Assembly (NCBI RefSeq): GCF_025685575.1
Contig: NZ_JAGSYD010000001.1
Location: 1,119,852 to 1,183,851 of the forward strand
Direction of reading: 5' to 3'
DNA length: 64,000 bases
Origin: Granulicella cerasi
Lineage (GTDB): Bacteria; Acidobacteriota; Terriglobia; Terriglobales; Acidobacteriaceae
Part shown: in pieces, positions 1 to 14,248 of the stretch
Numbering within the stretch: position 1 is the first letter of the stretch
How the letters are laid out: each line of letters opens with the position of its first letter
Program-made: the position numbers and the translations under genes
The notes under the pieces: model-generated
What the model saw: only the letters and a program-made list of their open reading frames with translations
Database searches by the model: none
Told to the model about the DNA's origin: nothing

Positions 1-6055
<6,055 letters not shown>

Positions 6056-6073
6056 CGTTCGTCTCACTGTGTC

Positions 6074-9000
6074 CTAGAAGCGGTAGCGTGCGGTGAAGGT
6101 GATCTTGCGCATCGAAGCCGCGCCGGTGACCTGGCCGAAGTTGGCTGAGCCGAGCGACGTATTGATGCTGCTGTATTGCACCGTGTTGAAGACGTTGCTG
6201 GCAGTCATGCGGGCCTCGAAGGAACGCGTGCTGCCGAGCTGCACATTGCGCGAGAGCGAAGCGTCTGCGGCGACCGTGCCGGGGCCTTCGATGGAGTAGC
6301 GCGACGCGGAGCCGTACGTGCCTGTCGGATACACGAACGCAGCCGTGTTGAAGTACGTGGCGTTCGGGTTCTGCGGTCGAGCGGCCTGTCCCGTGCCTTG
6401 AACCGGCTGCGAGAAGACGCGGTCCGGACGCAGCGTGTACGTGCCACCCGCCGAGACCTGCGCGGCGGTCGACTGCACGGTGGGCGTGTAGTACGTGCCG
6501 GACTGGAAGGTGAAATCGCCGCTCAGCAGGAAGCCGTCGAGGATCTTCGACATGACGCCGCCCTTGTTCAGGAACAGGCGGTTCGGGCCGAACGGCGCTT
6601 CGAGCACCCAGTTGCCGGTGAGCTTGTGGCGAACGTCGAAGCTGGAGTTGCCGCGCTCGGCGTGCAGGTCGTTGTCGTTCTGAATGGAGCTTGTGGAGGT
6701 CGAGCCGCCGATCGATGACGCATCATCGATCGAGTGCGCGTACTGATACGTGGCGCCGAGCGAGACGCCGTGCTGCATACGTTTCTGCGCGCTCACCGTG
6801 AATGCATTGAAGGTGGACTCACCTGTGGAGTCGCGATACGTAAACGCCACGGCGTTTGGCGTGGTGACCGTGTTGACGTTGTGGTTCGGTGCGCGCGTCA
6901 CATCGAGGTTTGAGCCATGCGAGCCGTTGTAGCCAATGTTGAGCACGATCTGCATGGGCAGCGTCTTCTGAATGTCGGCGTTGTAAACCTGCACCATGCC
7001 GAGGCGGTAGTTCGGATTTACAGCGAAGGAGTTCTGGTAGAGCTTGTTGGAGCATCCATAGGGGTTTGCCAGCGTGAGGTTGCTGATGGAGCAACCCGTC
7101 GCGTTCGTGGCGGTCGCGAGCACGTTGCTCTGCGTCACGGCGAACGGCGGCTGATAGCTCATCAACTTCGCGAAGGTCGCAAATTGCGCCGTGTTGAAGT
7201 TGAGGCCATAGCCCGCGCGCAGTACCGTCTGCTTCAGCCACTTGGGATGCCAGGCCACGCCGAAGCGCGGCGCCACCATGGTGTGGTCGGGGAAGATCAG
7301 CGAACCGGTCGGGCCAACGCCGCACTGCAGCGCGCCTGCGGTCACGCCGTTCGGCGTCACGCAACCAACGCTTGTGGTCTGCGAAGAGACGCCGGTCAGG
7401 TTGACGAGTCGGCCATTCTTCTCGGTGAAGGGTGCGAAGTATTCGTAGCGAATGCCGTAGTTCAGCGTGATGTTGTCGGTCACGCGGTAGTCGTCCTGGC
7501 CGTACAGGTCGAAGACGTTTTCGCGGAGATAGATCTTGTTCGTGCCTGCCTGGATGGTGCTCTGTTGCGGCAGACCGAGCAGGAAGTCAGCGAACGAAGC
7601 ATAGCCGTTCGTTGTCGTCGACGCGCTGGATGTGCCGGAGGTGTTGATGCCCGTGAAGGTCAGCGTGCCGAGCGCGTTGGAGCCGCCGAGCGAATCCTGA
7701 TGCAGGCGGCGGATGTCGAAGCCGAAGCGCATGTTGTGCTTCTTCTTGCGCCAGCTCACGCCGTCAGAAAACGAGATCGTCTGCGAGATCGAATCGTTGG
7801 GCTGCGTGTTGCTCAGGCCTTGAAAACGCGAGATCGAAATGCCGACAAGGCCGTTGTAGAAATCAGGACGGAAGCCGACCGCGCCGGTGCTGGGCGAGGT
7901 GATGCCGGACTGCAGCGTGGGATTCGTGTTCGTATCGGTGAAGTAGTTGCGCGTGAGCGCGTGCGAGCGGTTCCAGGTGACGGTAGCGGTGTTGCTGAGC
8001 TTGCCGTAGCTGAGCGTGTGTCCGGCGCTCACGTTGTAGCCATCGCTGAACGTAGTTCCACCCAGCGGCAGGAAGACGTTGCGCTGATCGGATGCGCTGT
8101 GCGAGTAGCTGAAGCCGACGTTGATGTTCTGCCGCAGCGTTGCGGGGCCGTTCTGTTGGCGACGCATGCCGGCGAAGGGATTACCCGCGTCCTGGCCGAG
8201 GTTGCGCACGTAGCGCATGTTGACGTTTTCGGTGTTCGTGCCTGCGGTGGTCACGGTCTGGTAGTTGTACGCCGTCGAAGGCAGCGTTTCGCAGCCCGCC
8301 AGGTTGCAGGCCGGGTAGTAGTTCGCCAGAATTTGTTGCGCCTGCAGCGTGATGCAGCCCGTCTGGCCGGTTGTGGTGCAGGTAGGGATCTTGTTGCCAA
8401 CGAAGGGCAGGCCCGTGTACGGGTTGTAGATGGTGACGCCGGTTTGCGAGAAGTCACCCGAGCGCAGCAGCGAGGTTGGCACCGTCGCCGTATAGACGGT
8501 TGGCGTCGTGTTGCGCACACCCGAGAAGTTGCCGAAGACGAACTGCTTGGTGCTCGGCTTCGTCAGGCCGGGGATGTACGGCGAACCCATGAAGCTCGCA
8601 CCGTAGGAGTTCTTGTTGTAGCTCGGCTTGTTCACCGCGGTGTACGTCGCAGACCACGGTGCAGAGTCCAGCCCTGAGTACTCGCCGGTGTAGTAGAAGC
8701 TGCCGTGCGGCTGCGTGGGGTTGAAGTTGCGGAAGCCGCCCATGCCGCCGCCGCGCGAGCCGCCGCCTCCACGGCCGCCACCGCCAGGCCCGCCACCGCC
8801 GGGCCCCATGCCGCCCATCATGGGGCCCAGCACGCTGACGATCGCATTCACGTTGCCGTCGTTGCCGCTCATGCGGCCTTCGGAGCGTGCGCGCTCCATC
8901 GCATCCTGCACGCGCTGCTTAATGTCGTCTTCGCTGAAGTTCGCGAGGCCATTCATCTGTGCGCTTTGTCCGCTGACGGAGATGGACTCCGTCGCCACTG

Positions 9001-9643
9001 AGGCCGACTCATCGAGTGAGCCGAGGGAAGGCATCGAAACACCGCTGTTGCCGGTGCCGGAGGCGCTCGCCGCCGAGGTCGAGCTGTCGTTGCCGCTGAG
9101 GCTCAGGCCCTGCAGGCCGCGCGCGAGCTGCGTCGACACGCTGGCCGTTGTGGCGCTCGTGGTGGCGGCTTCCTGCGCGGCTGCGCGGCTGGCAAGCTCC
9201 AGCGCGAAGTTGGTGGCGTTCGCAGTAGCTGTGGCGTGGTCCCCACCGAAGACGACCTCGGCGGTGGAGAGCGCGAATCCCATGAACTCGGCGCGAATCA
9301 CATAGCGGCCATTCTTCGGGATCGCGATCGCGTAGTTGCCGTCGATGTCGGTCGCCGCAGTGTACTTGCGGCCGGTAAGCGTGTTCGTAGCGGTAACGGC
9401 GACACCGGGCAGCGGAGTCGCTGCGCCCTTGCCGAGCGCGGCTGCGGTCACGGTGCCGCGAATCGTGCCGCCCTGCGCATCTGCAGGAGCGGTCGTGGCG
9501 GTTACGTTCGCCGGTGCGGCAGGAGCGGGTGTGGCGGACTGGGCCGCTGCGTTGGGTGCGATGGCCAGCAGCCACGAGGCTGCGACGGCCAGGGCGGACA
9601 CGGATCGCGTCGCGCTACTGCGCGTGTGGTTTTGCATCTTCAC
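6074..9643 (-). CDS. Oar-like TonB-dependent outer-membrane receptor
   Basis: 1189 residues. A signal peptide at about 1-35 ends in NAAAQ. Next is a carboxypeptidase-regulatory-like beta-sandwich (GTIRGTVTAAALG ... DGNYAIAIP, about 57-140). A low-complexity region follows with a Gly/Met/Arg tract (GGMGPGGGGPGGGG and onwards, about residues 277-304). The rest is a long beta-barrel with repeated YGIRYEYFAP- and RFGVAWHP-like strands, ending in the aromatic strand TFTARYRF with C-terminal Phe, as outer-membrane barrels do. This matches the large Oar/TonB receptors abundant in Acidobacteriota. The substrate is unknown; polysaccharide fragments or siderophores are possible. The GTG start at 9643 is preferred (AAGGA 12 bases upstream); an ATG at 9637 is possible. 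It sits between the DUF5666-like and VWA genes on the same strand. Confidence 0.9.
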   Translation of the reverse strand: MKMQNHTRSSATRSVSALAVAASWLLAIAPNAAAQSATPAPAAPANVTATTAPADAQGGTIRGTVTAAALGKGAATPLPGVAVTATNTLTGRKYTAATDIDGNYAIAIPKNGRYVIRAEFMGFALSTAEVVFGGDHATATANATNFALELASRAAAQEAATTSATTASVSTQLARGLQGLSLSGNDSSTSAASASGTGNSGVSMPSLGSLDESASVATESISVSGQSAQMNGLANFSEDDIKQRVQDAMERARSEGRMSGNDGNVNAIVSVLGPMMGGMGPGGGGPGGGGRGGGGSRGGGMGGFRNFNPTQPHGSFYYTGEYSGLDSAPWSATYTAVNKPSYNKNSYGASFMGSPYIPGLTKPSTKQFVFGNFSGVRNTTPTVYTATVPTSLLRSGDFSQTGVTIYNPYTGLPFVGNKIPTCTTTGQTGCITLQAQQILANYYPACNLAGCETLPSTAYNYQTVTTAGTNTENVNMRYVRNLGQDAGNPFAGMRRQQNGPATLRQNINVGFSYSHSASDQRNVFLPLGGTTFSDGYNVSAGHTLSYGKLSNTATVTWNRSHALTRNYFTDTNTNPTLQSGITSPSTGAVGFRPDFYNGLVGISISRFQGLSNTQPNDSISQTISFSDGVSWRKKKHNMRFGFDIRRLHQDSLGGSNALGTLTFTGINTSGTSSASTTTNGYASFADFLLGLPQQSTIQAGTNKIYLRENVFDLYGQDDYRVTDNITLNYGIRYEYFAPFTEKNGRLVNLTGVSSQTTSVGCVTPNGVTAGALQCGVGPTGSLIFPDHTMVAPRFGVAWHPKWLKQTVLRAGYGLNFNTAQFATFAKLMSYQPPFAVTQSNVLATATNATGCSISNLTLANPYGCSNKLYQNSFAVNPNYRLGMVQVYNADIQKTLPMQIVLNIGYNGSHGSNLDVTRAPNHNVNTVTTPNAVAFTYRDSTGESTFNAFTVSAQKRMQHGVSLGATYQYAHSIDDASSIGGSTSTSSIQNDNDLHAERGNSSFDVRHKLTGNWVLEAPFGPNRLFLNKGGVMSKILDGFLLSGDFTFQSGTYYTPTVQSTAAQVSAGGTYTLRPDRVFSQPVQGTGQAARPQNPNATYFNTAAFVYPTGTYGSASRYSIEGPGTVAADASLSRNVQLGSTRSFEARMTASNVFNTVQYSSINTSLGSANFGQVTGAASMRKITFTARYRF

Positions 9644-9670
9644 GTCGAGGTTCGTTCCTTTGCGGCGCGT

Positions 9671-10456
9671 TTACTTATATTCAGGAGCGCCGGGCATGTT
9701 GGGGCGATCTCCGTGCGGAGGGGGCGTCATCACGGTCAGCTCGGCCGGCACAAACGTTCCACCCTTGAGCTGTCCTTTGCCGCTCACGTTGTCGCCGACC
9801 TTCACATCGGCGAGCGTGATGCTTTCAAACGTCGGCTGTTGCGGTGTTCCACCACCGGCGCCGCCGCTCATGCGCATGCGCTGCCCACGGCGAAACGAAG
9901 TCGACTCATCGAAGAGAATCGTCTGCTCGACACCGTCGCTGCGCTTCACGGTCATCTTCGCGTTGTCGAGGTCCACGGACTGCACTTTGCCGACGATGTA
10001 CGTCTTGCCGAGGTTGGCCTTCATCGCGGCGAGCGCCGCACCGTCCACGTCCATCACAAACATGGCGTGCAGGGCTTTGTGGTCATCGAACTGACCCGCC
10101 GCGGTGATGCCGTCGCCGGGTTTCAGGTCTGTGAGTGTGGCCTGTTGCATGTTGCCGCGCATACCGCCGCCGCCCGGGCCCATGCCGCCGCCACCCATCA
10201 TGCCAGCACCGCTGCCGCGCATGATGCGCGTGTTGTCGGTGGTGACGATCAGCACCTTGGAGCCGTCCTGTTCCTTCACCGTCAGCGTCTTGCCGTCCAC
10301 GGCCACCAGTTCGCCCTGCGCGCGCTGCATTCCCGCAAACATCCCACCACCACGCTGGCCCGCAGGCGGTGCATCCTGAGCGCGTATGGCTGCAGGTACG
10401 GCAGAACAGAGCAGGGCAATGGACAGAGTCGGCAACAAGGCTACTCGTGGGAACAT
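9671..10456 (-). CDS. Secreted DUF5666-like protein with Gly/Met-rich tract
   Basis: 261 residues from the ATG at 10456, which has an ideal GGAGG six bases upstream; longer starts lack this. A signal peptide (FPRVALLPTLSIALLCSAVPAAIRAQ in short pieces: VALLPTLSIALLCSAV, then AIRAQ) predicts export. The mature part holds two to three repeats of a small beta-barrel-like unit (GELVAVDGKTLTVKEQDG, VGKVQSVDLDNAKMTVKRSDG, DVKVGDNVSGKGQL), as in DUF5666 proteins. Between the units is a Gly/Met tract (GSGAGMMGGGGMGPGGGG) closely resembling one in the neighbouring receptor. It is probably the first gene of the receptor/VWA transcription unit (gap to receptor 27 bp). Function unknown; envelope location is inferred. 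Confidence 0.85.
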   Translation of the reverse strand: MFPRVALLPTLSIALLCSAVPAAIRAQDAPPAGQRGGGMFAGMQRAQGELVAVDGKTLTVKEQDGSKVLIVTTDNTRIMRGSGAGMMGGGGMGPGGGGMRGNMQQATLTDLKPGDGITAAGQFDDHKALHAMFVMDVDGAALAAMKANLGKTYIVGKVQSVDLDNAKMTVKRSDGVEQTILFDESTSFRRGQRMRMSGGAGGGTPQQPTFESITLADVKVGDNVSGKGQLKGGTFVPAELTVMTPPPHGDRPNMPGAPEYK

Positions 10457-10653
10457 AGGGAACCTCCAGGAACGGCAACGCAATGGTTTCTAGATTGTAG
10501 AGACGTAAGCCTCGTCGAGAAGACGCGGCAGGAGCGATTTTTTCTATCTCTTTTACCGAACGCTTGTACGCTTGTGGAGTCGCTCGCCCGGAACTTCGCA
10601 TCCAAAGCTGCAAGAGTTTCTACACGCCACCCACAGCCTCAGGAGAAGCGCGC
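10457..10653. promoter_or_regulatory. Divergent intergenic region between the envelope cluster and egtB
   Basis: 197 bp between two genes read outward, so it should hold both promoters. On the minus strand TACAAT (10500-10495) could be a -10 box for the envelope cluster, but no good -35 lies at 16-18 bp. On the plus strand the region before egtB has a T-rich stretch and the AGGAGA ribosome-binding site at 10641-10646. No operator-like repeat was recognised. Confidence 0.4.
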
Positions 10654-11958
10654 ATGTTGACGGAACCCACCCTCGCCCAATCCATTCGTGAGCGTTTCAT
10701 CGCCGTGCGTGGAGCCACGATGCGCTTCATGGCGCCGCTCACAGCCGAGGACATGATGGTGCAATCCTGCGCAGAGGCCTCGCCGCTCAAGTGGCACATT
10801 GCGCACACCACCTGGTTCTTCGAGACCTTCGTCTTGAGCGAGTTTGCCGAGAACTACCAGGAGTTTCATCCTGATTTTCGTTGGCTCTTCAACAGCTACT
10901 ACAAGTCGCTTGGCGATATGCCTGAGAAGAAGCTGCGTGCTTCGTTTTCGCGTCCGCCGCTGGACCAGATTCTCGAGTATCGCGGTCACGTCGACGCCGC
11001 GATCAACAACCTGCTGACCTCTTCGGTGAACGAAGAGGCGTTGCGCCGCATCGTGCTGGGGCTCCAGCATGAGCAGCAGCACCTGGAACTCGCGGCCACT
11101 GACATCAAGCATGCGTTCTTCACGAACCCGCTGCATCCCGCGTACACCGAACGCGACCTGATCACCACCGAAGCCATCGCACCGCCGCTTGAATGGATCA
11201 CCTTCTCGCCGCCTGCGCCGGGAGTCGTGGAGTTCGGCGTCACGCCGCGCGCGGAAGAGGTCGAGGAGTTTGCCTTCGACAACGAAACACCTGCGCACAA
11301 ACGCTTCCTCGCGCCGTATCGCCTGGCGTCGCGCCTTGTCACCTGTAGTGAGTACCTGGCGTTTATGGACGACGACGCGTATCGCCGCCCGGAGCTCTGG
11401 CTCTCTGAAGGCTGGGACCGCATGCGCGAGGAAGGCTGGGAAGCGCCGCTCTACTGGCGTCGCGACACGTCCGCGAGCTCGGGGTGGACCGTCTTCACGT
11501 TGGAGGGTTGGCGTCCGCTCGAGACGCTCTCGGAAACTCCGGTGTGCCATCTCAGTTTCTTTGAAGCCGACGCTTTTGCGCGGTGGTCCGGGCATCGTCT
11601 GCCTACGGAGTTTGAGTGGGAGTATGCCGCCGTGGTCGCGAACCCCGCCGAAGGAAACTGGCTGGAGGATGGCATCCTGCATCCGGCGGTTGCGCAAGGC
11701 GGCGTGGGCGTCGAGCAGCTCTACGGCGATGTGTGGGAGTGGACGCAATCGCCGTACTCGGGGTATCCCGGCTATGCACCGTTGCCCGGTGCGCTGGGCG
11801 AGTACAACGGCAAGTTCATGAGCTCGCAGATGGTGCTGCGCGGCGGCTCCTGCGTCACGCCGGAGGCCCACATCCGTGCGACGTACCGCAACTTCTTTGC
11901 TCCCGGCACGCGCTGGCAGTTCTCCGGTTTGCGGCTCGCTCGCGACGGAGCCGAGTAA
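10654..11958 (+). CDS. egtB: EgtB, ergothioneine biosynthesis sulfoxide synthase
   Basis: 434 residues from the ATG at 10654, chosen because AGGAGA lies seven bases upstream. The N-terminal DinB-like helical domain holds the iron-binding histidines: WHIAHTT (His48, His51) and LQHEQQHLEL (His139, His143). The C-terminal formylglycine-generating-enzyme-like fold carries YGDVWEWTQSPY and MVLRGGSCVTP. EgtB is a non-heme iron enzyme that joins hercynine (trimethyl-histidine) to a thiol donor with oxygen to form a sulfoxide, a step in making the antioxidant ergothioneine. The methyltransferase gene egtD follows 61 bp downstream. No egtA, egtC or egtE is in the window, so whether it uses cysteine or gamma-glutamylcysteine cannot be read here. 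Confidence 0.95.
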   Translation: MLTEPTLAQSIRERFIAVRGATMRFMAPLTAEDMMVQSCAEASPLKWHIAHTTWFFETFVLSEFAENYQEFHPDFRWLFNSYYKSLGDMPEKKLRASFSRPPLDQILEYRGHVDAAINNLLTSSVNEEALRRIVLGLQHEQQHLELAATDIKHAFFTNPLHPAYTERDLITTEAIAPPLEWITFSPPAPGVVEFGVTPRAEEVEEFAFDNETPAHKRFLAPYRLASRLVTCSEYLAFMDDDAYRRPELWLSEGWDRMREEGWEAPLYWRRDTSASSGWTVFTLEGWRPLETLSETPVCHLSFFEADAFARWSGHRLPTEFEWEYAAVVANPAEGNWLEDGILHPAVAQGGVGVEQLYGDVWEWTQSPYSGYPGYAPLPGALGEYNGKFMSSQMVLRGGSCVTPEAHIRATYRNFFAPGTRWQFSGLRLARDGAE

Positions 11959-12019
11959 CCAAGCGCGCCCTTGGCTGCATCACATCCCTGACGCCTTTCA
12001 AACGTTCGCATCGTGAAGG

Positions 12020-13009
12020 ATGGATCCGTTGATCGAAGCACCTGAAGCCCTCGAAGCTCCCACAACCTCGTCCGCCGTTTGCGAGGCTGTCCAGGCCGGC
12101 CTGAACGCTACTCCGAAGACCCTGCCCGCGTGGCTCTTTTACGACGAACACGGCTCGCAACTCTTCGAACGCATCACCGAGCTGCCCGAGTACTACCTCA
12201 CGCGCACCGAGCGCCATCTCTTCGTGGAGATGGCGCCCACGCTCGCCGAGCATGTCGGCACGCCGCTCACGGTGATGGAGCTTGGTGCGGGCACGGCCTC
12301 GAAGACAGGCGTGCTGCTCACAGCACTGGCTCAACATCAGACACCCCTGCTCTACCAGCCGATCGACGTCTCGGCGAGCGCGACAGAAGAGGCGGCGAAC
12401 GTACTCACACGGCTCGTTCCGCAGCTGCAGGTGCAGCCGCAGATCGCGAACTACATCACCGAACGCTACGATGTGGAGCGTCCTGCGAACGCGCGCGTAC
12501 TTGCGCTGTACATCGGCTCGTCTATCGGAAACTTTTCGCCGGCAGAACAGCAGAACATCCTGCGGAATCTTCGCTCGCACCTCGAGCCGCGCGACACGTT
12601 GCTGCTGGGGCTTGATCTCGCACCGGGCGATGCGAAGTCCCACGATGCGTTGCAAAAGGCCTATGACGATGACGCAGGCGTCACCGCGGCCTTCAACAAG
12701 AATGTCCTTACGCGTCTCAATCGAGAGATCGACGCCGACTTCAAGCTCGATCAGTTTGCGCATCGTGCGTGTTGGAACGCATCGGAGTCGCGTATCGAGA
12801 TGCATCTGGAGAGTCTGGTCTCGCAGACCGTGAATGTGTGCGGCGATGCGATCACTCTTTCCAAGGGCGAGACGATTCACACCGAGAACAGCTACAAGTT
12901 CACCGACGCTGCGATCAACACGCTGTTGCAGGACTCGGGCTTCAGCATGAATCGCACACTTACCGACGAAAACGGCTGGTATGCCGTGGTGATGGCCGAC
13001 GCGGTGTAA
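12020..13009 (+). CDS. egtD: EgtD, L-histidine N-alpha-methyltransferase
   Basis: 329 residues, close to the usual ~320. It trimethylates histidine with S-adenosylmethionine to give hercynine, the substrate of EgtB encoded just upstream. Visible features: family signature LPAWLFYDEHGSQLFERI near the N-terminus (LPEYYLTRTE follows), SAM-binding ELGAGTASKT at about residues 88-97, YIGSSIGNFSP in the middle, and ENSYKFT near the C-terminus. The ATG at 12020 directly follows AAGG; a TTG at 12029 has better spacing and would shorten the protein by three residues. Probably one operon with egtB and the SRAP gene. Confidence 0.95.
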   Translation: MDPLIEAPEALEAPTTSSAVCEAVQAGLNATPKTLPAWLFYDEHGSQLFERITELPEYYLTRTERHLFVEMAPTLAEHVGTPLTVMELGAGTASKTGVLLTALAQHQTPLLYQPIDVSASATEEAANVLTRLVPQLQVQPQIANYITERYDVERPANARVLALYIGSSIGNFSPAEQQNILRNLRSHLEPRDTLLLGLDLAPGDAKSHDALQKAYDDDAGVTAAFNKNVLTRLNREIDADFKLDQFAHRACWNASESRIEMHLESLVSQTVNVCGDAITLSKGETIHTENSYKFTDAAINTLLQDSGFSMNRTLTDENGWYAVVMADAV

Positions 13010-13021
13010 GCTACGCTCTGC

Positions 13022-13765
13022 ATGTGTGGCCGATACATTCGCCGATCCGACAAGCAGCGCATCACCGAGCACTTTCGCCTGCACGGCGAGCCGCCCTTTC
13101 CGCTGCCGCCGGACTTCAACATTGCCCCGACGACCTTCCAGCCGGTGATCCGGCTGCAACGTGACACGCACGAGCGCGAAGCGCTGCTGATGCGCTGGGG
13201 CATCGTGCCCTTCACAGCGAAGTCGCTCGATGAGTACAAGGGCATTTCGACGATCAACGCTCGTGCTGAGAGCATTCAAAGTGGCATATGGAAGCGGCTA
13301 TTTGAGCGGCAGCGCTGCCTGATTCCCGCCGATGGCTTCTACGAGTGGGACACGATTCTGCCGTCGCGATTGAGCGGCCCCAAGAGCACCAAACCTCGCA
13401 AGAAGCCCATGCGTTTCTGGCTGAAGAACGACCCTGTCTTCGCCTTCGCAGGGCTTTGGGATGCGTGGCGCAACCCCGACACCGGTGAGTGGTTGCAGAG
13501 CTTCGCGATCATCACCACTGAGGCGAACGATCTGCTCGCGAGCATCCACACGCGGATGCCGGTCATTCTGCACCCGCGCGATTATGCACGCTGGATCGAT
13601 CGCTCTGGCGACAGCCCATTGCCGCTGGATTTGCTGAAGCCGTTCGACGCAGCCGAGATGCAGGCTGCTGAGGCAAACCCGAAGGTGAACAACGCACGCA
13701 ACAACGGCGAAGAGCTTCTCGATAAGCCAGACGACGAACCGGAGGAAGGGCAGATGTTGTTCTAG
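13022..13765 (+). CDS. SRAP/YedK family protein (HMCES-like abasic-site DNA-protein crosslink)
   Basis: 247 residues. It starts MCGRY, so after Met removal Cys2 is the N-terminal nucleophile that forms a thiazolidine crosslink with abasic sites in single-stranded DNA. Other family landmarks are PDFNIAPT (Asn), INARAES (Glu/Arg), CLIPADGFYEW, and IHTRMPVIL (catalytic His). The family protects abasic sites at replication forks. It starts 12 bp after egtD with no clear Shine-Dalgarno, so it is probably co-transcribed. Its TAG stop lies three bases from the stop of the convergent moaC gene. Confidence 0.93.
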   Translation: MCGRYIRRSDKQRITEHFRLHGEPPFPLPPDFNIAPTTFQPVIRLQRDTHEREALLMRWGIVPFTAKSLDEYKGISTINARAESIQSGIWKRLFERQRCLIPADGFYEWDTILPSRLSGPKSTKPRKKPMRFWLKNDPVFAFAGLWDAWRNPDTGEWLQSFAIITTEANDLLASIHTRMPVILHPRDYARWIDRSGDSPLPLDLLKPFDAAEMQAAEANPKVNNARNNGEELLDKPDDEPEEGQMLF

Positions 13766-13768
13766 CTG

Positions 13769-14239
13769 CTAGAGCTCGCGTCGATACTCGCCGCTCTTGC
13801 CGCCTCGTTTCTCCAGCAGCACGACTTCGCGAATGCGGATGCCTTTGTCGAGCGCCTTGGTCATGTCATAGACCGTCAGTGCCGCAATCGAGGCTGCGGT
13901 CATGGCCTCCATCTCGACGCCCGTGCCGGCCACCGTCGCTGCGGTCGCGCGAATTTCCACGCCGCCTGCAACGACCTCTGCGGTGACGTCGACGAAGCTC
14001 AGCATCAGCGGATGGCACATGGGAATCAGCTCACTGGTGCGCTTCGCCGCCTGGATGCCTGCAAAGCGTGCAACCTCCAACGGATTGCCCTTCGGGTTCT
14101 GCGGTAGTGCGGCCAGCACGGCGTCGTTCAGCTCGACGAATGCGCCGGCGACGGCCTCACGCTTGCTGTTGCTCTTCGCGGAGACATCGACCATGTGCGC
14201 TGTACCGGCGTCGTCAAAGTGGGAAAGCTTCTCGCTCAC
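13769..14239 (-). CDS. moaC: MoaC, cyclic pyranopterin monophosphate synthase
   Basis: 156 residues, normal length. It converts the MoaA product (3',8-cyclo-GTP) to cyclic pyranopterin monophosphate in molybdenum cofactor synthesis. Signature elements are FDDAGTAHMVDVS, LIPMCHPLMLS and GTGVEMEAMTAAS...LTVYDMTKALDK, with the conserved active-site Lys and Asp. The start is GTG at 14239 with a strong AAGGAG six to seven bases upstream. It follows moeA by 9 bp on the same strand, forming a Moco pair. A MoaB/MogA-like gene is at 63.3 kb in this window. Confidence 0.95.
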   Translation of the reverse strand: MSEKLSHFDDAGTAHMVDVSAKSNSKREAVAGAFVELNDAVLAALPQNPKGNPLEVARFAGIQAAKRTSELIPMCHPLMLSFVDVTAEVVAGGVEIRATAATVAGTGVEMEAMTAASIAALTVYDMTKALDKGIRIREVVLLEKRGGKSGEYRREL

Positions 14240-14248
14240 AAATACTCC

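Noticed and set aside
6917..8677. 586-codon plus-strand frame inside the receptor gene
   Set aside because: No ribosome-binding site and Arg/Val/Ala-rich text typical of antisense frames; receptor frame is clearly the real one.
8738..8830. GC-rich repeat that could be a variable tandem array
   Set aside because: It is in frame as the Gly/Met/Arg tract of the receptor and has no fixed repeat unit.
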